From Dunaliella salina (Eukaryota > Chlorophyta > Chlorophyceae > Chlamydomonadales > Dunaliellaceae): a DNA stretch of 10,572 bases. Position 1 is the stretch's first letter. Each line of letters begins with the position of its first letter. Positions 6,268-10,572 of this stretch are shown piece after piece. Made by a program: the position numbers and the translations under genes. Location of the stretch: the NCBI GenBank assembly GCA_002284615.2, contig MU070018.1, positions 174,213 through 184,784 of the forward strand, read 5' to 3'. Below the pieces are notes generated by a model that saw only the letters and a list, made by a program, of their open reading frames with translations, was not told where the DNA came from and made no database searches.

Positions 6268-6377
6268 TATACTGCCGGATGCTTTCAAACCAAATTCTGG
6301 GTAGGAAAGGTTGCTTATTTTGATCAGTGGACAGGGGACACCTGGATGTGGCTCAGGTGGAGCTCTGTGCATCAACA

Positions 6378-6416
6378 AACATGCATTTCTTTCATTCGGG
6401 CAGACCAATGCATGTT
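6378..6416. other. Inverted repeat with ATGCAT arms
   Basis: AACATGCATT (6378-6387) is exactly inverted at 6407-6416 across a 19-base loop. Pairing continues outward for about six bases if two bases are bulged on the left arm. Confidence 0.65.
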
Positions 6417-8000
6417 TTGAGGTGGCAGATGTTTTTCTATTAATATTTTAGTAATTAAGGAGCATAAGGTGTGCCCCATACCTGCACTTCTTGGTCACCC
6501 CCGGGAATGGCCATCTTTTTAAGGGACCCTGCTCAGGCCCAAACTGCACCAGCGAGTGTTTGGGAAACCTGATGGTAGTAGTACAAGTGATTTTGGGTTG
6601 TCGGGAGGAACCCTGATACTCGTCGGGTTTTCATCACAAGGACAAGCACGCATACCCAGGGAGCTCTGGCCAAGCCTCGATAGGCCACCTCCGCACCCGC
6701 TGTTTGTCCTGGCTGATGCATGGGGTTGTCATCATCAACATTGACGTCGTGGGCTGCCATGATGGGCGCCAGGGAGGAGCCGCTGGGCTCCGCAAAATGA
6801 ATGGAACTAATTTCAAAATAAACATCGCCCCTTCACATCTGTGGCTGTCACTGGGATTTGAACGGAATTAGAAATTTGCAACCCGACCCTATCCCAGCAC
6901 TTCCGCTGAAGCATCAAATTTCATTAAATTTTGTAAAAAAGCCCTTCCCTCTCGTCATCACTCCTCTCGACTGCTTGTTGAGTGCCCCCAAAACAGCTCC
7001 CCGCCAGCTCGCAGCTGGTGGCCACCTGTGCACTCAGGGCCCATCCTGGGGTCTACCTGCAGGCTCAGGGAGGTAGATGAGGGGCTTGGGCACACAGGAG
7101 GTGAGTTTTGCTGGCTGAGCGCACAAACATGCAGGCCTTGCACACAGCTTAGTTCACCGAATGGGACCAGCTCAGTGCTAAAAATTTGCATTTTTTACAA
7201 GTTCTCAGGTGTTGCGCTCAGAATTGGCAGAGGTGGCCTGGCTGGCAATAGGCAGGATATCACACAGGGATGTGGCGCCTGGCCTCCAGTCAAATCGACT
7301 GACTGCTAGCCTGTTCATAAAAAGGAGTTCATGAAGAAAAAGATAATGCTTATTATTGTTCTGGTTTAAGAAACAAGACCTTCTATGCGACTAGACATGG
7401 TGAGATGCAGGCAAGGATGGAGCCAACTGAGAGACACAAGCTGAGAGGGATAGGACAGAACCAGAAAATAACGAAGCATATCTTGGCTTAACACCAAGGG
7501 ACAAAAGCAGTGGCTGGGCAGTGCTCAAAAGCAGAGATGGGGGTGGGAGCAGGGCTGCACAAAAGAGGCAGGAGAGTCGCAGGTCTGAGGCAGCAGGAAA
7601 CTCAGGCAATTCAGCGTTACGGCACCTTGTTCATTCAAAGTTCATTCATTAGTGCTTTAGAACAGGTAGTCCCCATGGCTGATTGACCTAAGGATGGCCA
7701 ACTGCACTTTCAGGCTCTACATCAACCTCTGTGCATGCCCTGAGTGTACCAAATATGTTTCTATGTCCCAAGCATGGAGTTGGAGGATGTTGCCATATGT
7801 GGCTTAGTGGCTAACCTCCACCCATTTTGCTGAAAAAGGTGAAATTTCAAAGTTGCACCAAATAACCAGCCCTCCTGGACGTAAGCTGTTCTTAGGTCGT
7901 CTAATCATGCTGCAATGTCAGATGCGGGGGGTCCTCGGGGGAGCGTTCTGGTGCATTGACCCACCGCAACAGATGAGCATGCTGATGCAGGAAGTAGCAC

Positions 8001-8021
8001 TGCATCGCAACTAGCGATGCA
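8001..8021. other. Perfect 8-bp hairpin
   Basis: TGCATCGC and GCGATGCA flank the loop AACTA. It is short and isolated, with no T run after it and no gene next to it. Confidence 0.6.
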
Positions 8022-8702
8022 TCCCCCGGCGACCTGAGCACATCCCTGGATGCTGCCAAACATAATGCGTCTATTAGAACTTGAATAAGCTAAACGGCCT
8101 GTGTAAATAGTGTGCTTTTGACTGAATTAGCGGGCACACTTTTTGTTTTTCCATGGTTTTTCAATCGAAACTTGCAAGCATTGACTTTCCTGATACCAAT
8201 TTCTCACCGAAGGATGCCCAACATGACGATTTTCTTGGTACTTTGGCATAGGGTGGCTCACTGTGCTGTCAGTGGGAAACATTTGTGTGAGTTACCGGTT
8301 TTTGACCCCTTCCTTCCAGCCACTTCCTGCCAGCCACACACTGCAACTCACCCCGCCCTCTTTACTCCTCCTTGTAGAGCTGAAAGTCAGCTATCCAACA
8401 CACTGCTCAGGTCAAATAATGGTGCTGTGAGTGCCGAGATATGCTGGAAGGCAGTGTATGGCCGCTTTTTGCCGGAAATGGCCATCCAGACGAGGGAACG
8501 ACCAACACTCCGACGTGAAGATCATTTTGAAACAGCAGATGCCAGAACAAACCATCCACCGCAATGTTTTGCACCATTCAGATGATTTGAAATTTGGAAA
8601 CTACAGTGTAAATTAAGTCACAAAGGCACCGTTCTGTCAAGTCACACACCAAACCGTCAACCATTGTTTCACAGCGCAAACCACTCCTTATTGGCTGGGT
8701 GG

Positions 8703-8866
8703 GAGCTCTTGTGGAGCAAGCTCTTTCATTGAAAGTAAAAGCTTCCGTGAAGGGTTGAAGTTCACATAAGGGAACAAGCTTTTGCGGAGGGTGGAAGCCC
8801 CCGAGGTGCAAGCTGCCTTTAGGGTACAAATCCTCATGAGGCACGTTCTGCCTGTTAAGGACGCAA
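8703..8866 (-). repeat. Degenerate ~18-bp tandem repeat of mini-hairpins
   Basis: About eight or nine units of 15-21 bp each begin AAGCTT, AAGCCC, AAGTTC or similar on the plus strand. Most hold a small internal dyad, for example GCTC..GAGC at 8705-8717, CTTTCATTGAAAG at 8723-8735 and CCTCATGAGG at 8832-8841. On the minus strand the frame from 8880 reads loosely hexameric peptides of form xPxxxL (VPHEDL, YPKGSL, VPLCEL). This could be a decayed hexapeptide-coding repeat or a purely structural DNA repeat. Confidence 0.55.
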
Positions 8867-8904
8867 GGCAAATGGGGCACTTGGGGTGATGTTGACTGTG
8901 CGCA

Positions 8905-9039
8905 GGTCTCGCTTGCTGTTTAAAAATTTAGCAATTTCTGCACCACAGCTCTGTACCTCGGTAGAGTTCTATGGGCAACTCTCCCAAGGTACAGAGCTCT
9001 GGCGCAGAGATTGTTCATTTGGACACAGCAAGCAAGACC
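8905..9039. other. Long near-perfect inverted repeat (hairpin)
   Basis: The arms 8905-8968 and 8977-9039 are inverted across the 8-base loop CTATGGGC. The innermost 22 bases pair at 20 positions (8947-8968 with 8977-8998). The next 15 pair at 13, counting one G-T. A looser AT-rich patch follows, and the outermost 15 (8905-8919 with 9025-9039) pair at 14. Beyond a small offset, ACTGTGC (8895-8901) mirrors GCACAGT (9047-9053). Transcribed from either strand, this would fold into a stem of roughly 60 bp. Candidates are a microRNA or siRNA hairpin precursor, or a short foldback transposon. No target-site duplication was seen. Confidence 0.75.
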
Positions 9040-9316
9040 AGGGAGAGCACAGTAGGCCAGACCAGATTAAAGTTTTCACTATAAAGTGTTATATCACAGT
9101 AAGCTGCAATGACATAGTAAGCTTGATCTCCAGCATTTTATAGATGCCGCAAATGTTATGCTGACAGTGCACAGATTGCACAGGCACAGTTAGACTTTGG
9201 AAAATGGGGGCATTTGGACAGCGCTTGAGGCAGCACAGGGAGCATGTCAGCTCGACTGTCACGGTGGTGGTGAAAAGGTGTTTTCCCAAGGCTCTCTCAT
9301 ATTGTTCCATCCAGCT

Positions 9317-9384
9317 AGGGAGCTTGGTCCGCCCAGCACAAGGAGCTTGGCCAGCCCAGATCAGGGGGCTTGGTCGAGCCATGG
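9317..9384 (+). repeat. Three diverged ~22-24-bp repeats
   Basis: Units begin AGGGAGCTTGG (9317), AGGAGCTTGG (about 9341) and AGGGGGCTTGG (about 9363), each followed by a C-rich half (CCGCCCAGC, CCAGCCCAG, TCGAGCCATGG). Confidence 0.6.
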
Positions 9385-9459
9385 AGCCATATCATGAAGC
9401 GACTCCCTAACTGTGCACAGGCTCATAGGCACCACAGCCAGACCACGGAAGAATGGGGG

Positions 9460-9625
9460 CATCACAAGCAGCAGCAGACCAGCGGCACAACAGCTGGTCC
9501 AACAAAGCACAACAGCGTTGCAGTGCTTGCAAGTCAGGCAAGAGAGCAGCGCAAGCAGCAGCAAAGCAGCCGCACACCAGACTGCAGCAGCACACAAGAC
9601 GGCGCAAGCAGCAGCAAAGCGGTAG
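9460..9625 (+). repeat. CAG/CAA-rich low-complexity tract
   Basis: Runs of GCAGCAGC and CAAAGCAGC alternate here. A 19-bp word, GCGCAAGCAGCAGCAAAGC, recurs exactly at 9549 and 9602. A Gln/Ser-rich plus-strand frame (9370-9639) and Ala/Leu/Cys-rich minus-strand frames both stay open because of this composition. None is a convincing gene. Confidence 0.6.
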
Positions 9626-9814
9626 CTGACATTCTCTAAAGCATTGCCTGCATGCCAGAGAGCAATGCCACATCCTGCACTCACAGCCAGCACTCACACT
9701 GAAAAAATGCATGCAGCCTGCGTGCAATGGCATGATGCCTGGACAGCAGTAGAGCTCTGTCCAACGCTGCTCCCTTTGCGGAAAGCACATACAGACACAC
9801 ACATACACGCGCGT

Positions 9815-9815
<1 letters not shown>

Positions 9816-9897
<82 letters not shown>
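9816..9897 (+). repeat. (CA)41 microsatellite
   Basis: An uninterrupted run of 41 CA dinucleotides. It is preceded by imperfect CA/TA repeats and a CGCGCGTG step (9789-9815), so alternating purine-pyrimidine sequence extends for nearly 100 bp. Such DNA can form Z-DNA and is usually length-polymorphic. The Cys/Val and Thr/His frames across it are artefacts. Confidence 0.98.
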
Positions 9898-9899
<2 letters not shown>

Positions 9900-9925
9900 G
9901 ATGTTTAACACGTAAAAAACGTATT

Positions 9926-9967
9926 TACGCGTACGGCTCAAGCTGGCAAAAATACGCGTACGGCTCA
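9926..9967 (+). repeat. Repeat of the 15-mer TACGCGTACGGCTCA
   Basis: Two exact copies lie 27 bp apart (9926-9940, 9953-9967). A partial copy, AAATACGCGG, follows at 9991. A related GGC-x4-AAAATACGCGT occurs at the window end (10538-10555). The left copy is preceded by a small dyad, CGTAAA...TTTACG. The area is rich in ACG/CGT compared with the rest of the window. Confidence 0.75.
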
Positions 9968-10015
9968 GATGGCTGTTTTGCAGACGTGAGAAATACGCGG
10001 GTGGGCCAGCGCTAG

Positions 10016-10160
10016 CGGCCTGCGAGCCCGTCTGGACACCTCAGAACCCAACCTTCAAAATTTTGCTGCCCGCTTCCTTACACTTTTAAGACATAAATTA
10101 AAATGTTCACTGGAACTCGGCTTCAACTCAGCCTTCACTGGCCCGTTTGACAGCTCTACT
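10016..10160. other. No feature seen
   Basis: No frame, repeat or structured element was found beyond a short AGCGCT palindrome next to GGCC just upstream (10006-10020). Confidence 0.4.
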
Positions 10161-10325
10161 CTACAGCCTCTTCCTCTTCACTCCAGTCCCGCCCACTGCT
10201 GGATCCCTCTTCCTGCTGCTGCTGCTCTGCTCTTCTTGCAGCACAGGCACCCAGGGGTGAGCCTCCCCTCCCTGCGCCAGCTGCTGCATGCGCTTGAGCA
10301 AGCACAAGTTGCAATAGAGCCACAC
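10161..10325 (-). CDS. Small minus-strand ORF, possible last exon, unidentified
   Basis: A 54-codon frame begins right after CTGACTAG (a stop in frame, or an acceptor-like TAG) and ends TAG at 10161-10163. There is no ATG at the start; the first is at codon 13. The product begins WLYCNLCLLKRMQQL and has HPWVPVLQEEQ, a serine run from CAG/AGC repeats, and ends GVKRKRL, a basic tail like a nuclear localisation signal. An alternative frame over the same DNA reads Q/E/S-rich, which shows how far the triplet repeat alone can create protein-like sequence. Confidence 0.25.
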   Translation of the reverse strand: MWLYCNLCLLKRMQQLAQGGEAHPWVPVLQEEQSSSSRKRDPAVGGTGVKRKRL

Positions 10326-10441
10326 CTAGTCAGTGGCACAGCTTGCATTCTAGCTTCTTCCCTTTCCCTTCTTCAGGAGTTAACTCTGTGACAGAGTACC
10401 ATTCAGGACCTCTCTCTGTGGGCATGTTTTATGTGTGATGA

Positions 10442-10497
10442 GGGGAGGGGGGAGGGAGCTTGCATGGGAGGTGGTTGGGGGGTGGTTGGACTCCCCC
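10442..10497 (+). other. G-rich tract, quadruplex candidate
   Basis: Runs of four, six, three, three and six G are separated by A, A, a nine-base AGCTTGCAT spacer and a GGTGG-type spacer. This meets the usual four-run pattern for G-quadruplex formation on the plus strand. No gene start is visible next to it. Confidence 0.5.
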
Positions 10498-10572
10498 CTG
10501 AGGGTCCATCCCTGCCAAACCCCTTCCTCCCAAAAATGGCACGTAAAATACGCGTTCGTATGCGTTGTACGC

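Larger units (their letters stand above)
6268..8702. other. Long stretch with no supportable gene
   Basis: Several open frames of 60-157 codons exist on both strands (the longest at 8112-8585, +). They lack ATG starts, recognisable motifs or consistent composition, so I do not call them genes. A textbook splice-donor sequence, GAG|GTGAGT, sits at 7098-7106, with an acceptor-like TACCTGCAG ending at 7062, giving at best a 38-bp mini-exon. Two hairpins are listed separately. Confidence 0.5.

Noticed and set aside
6850..6860. GGGATTTGAAC, a minus-strand box-B-like word suggesting a tRNA or second SINE
   Set aside because: No T-stem pairing and no box A at the expected distance on the minus strand.
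8112..8585. 157-codon plus-strand ORF
   Set aside because: It begins with GTG, has no recognisable motif and is of a length expected about once by chance in a window this size.
9935..9942. GGCTCAAG matches the last eight bases of the dinoflagellate spliced leader
   Set aside because: The preceding bases (CGTAC) do not match the leader, and the neighbouring repeat copy reads GGCTCAGA, so an 8-base match is probably chance. It is not used to name the organism.
9407..10015. ORFs on both strands across the CA run
   Set aside because: Dinucleotide repeats have no stops in any frame, and the products are pure Cys/Val or Thr/His.
1..10572. Bacterial operon, phage, CRISPR or defence system
   Set aside because: No dense same-strand ORFs, ribosome-binding sites, CRISPR spacing pattern or conserved enzymes were seen. 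SINE and MITE features point to a eukaryotic nuclear genome.

Overview
This window looks like a gene-poor stretch of a eukaryotic nuclear genome. There are no packed bacterial-style ORFs, no tRNA or rRNA genes and no complete recognisable protein-coding gene. It holds several kinds of eukaryotic repeat: a tRNA-derived SINE with a target-site duplication, a TA-flanked MITE, a decayed retrotransposon gag, several minisatellites and a (CA)41 microsatellite. Base composition is roughly balanced. I cannot name the organism. A protist or alga with a repeat-rich genome would fit, but that is inference only.

Layout, 1-2350: The window opens inside a fragment (8-164, 'module copy A') that matches the sequence following the gag relic further right. 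A minisatellite built from 13-bp and 15-bp units follows (295-534), then about 1.1 kb without a gene, then a 50-residue Gly/Ala-rich ORF (1723-1875). Next is a series of loosely periodic palindromic cores (1992-2340), into which a SINE (2011-2145) has inserted with a clean 12-bp duplication.

2378-4345: A Ty3/gypsy-like gag pseudogene lies on the + strand. It shows a helical N-terminus, an RS-type linker, a coiled coil and a capsid-like helical core, broken by frameshifts and local tandem duplications. Its 3' continuation (module copy B) is split by a 415-bp MITE. The uninterrupted copy A preserves the empty target site. A short basic exon-like ORF and a strong hairpin follow.

4762-6267: A third module copy (C) lies on the minus strand. 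In place of gag it is joined to an array of thirteen 24-bp units whose minus-strand reading is an octapeptide repeat, with more decayed minus-strand coding-like sequence upstream. Two further unidentified ORFs lie at 5461-5925 (-) and 6040-6267 (+).

6268-10572: Mostly non-coding. It contains a decayed ~18-bp repeat of mini-hairpins (8703-8866), a 135-bp near-perfect inverted repeat (8905-9039) that could be a small-RNA hairpin or a foldback element, a CAG-rich tract, the (CA)41 microsatellite, ACGCGT-rich repeats and a G-rich tract.

There is no functional operon or gene system here. The value of the window is the layered record of mobile-element insertions, which can be ordered in part. The SINE postdates the periodic repeat. 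The MITE postdates the spread of the gag-3' module.
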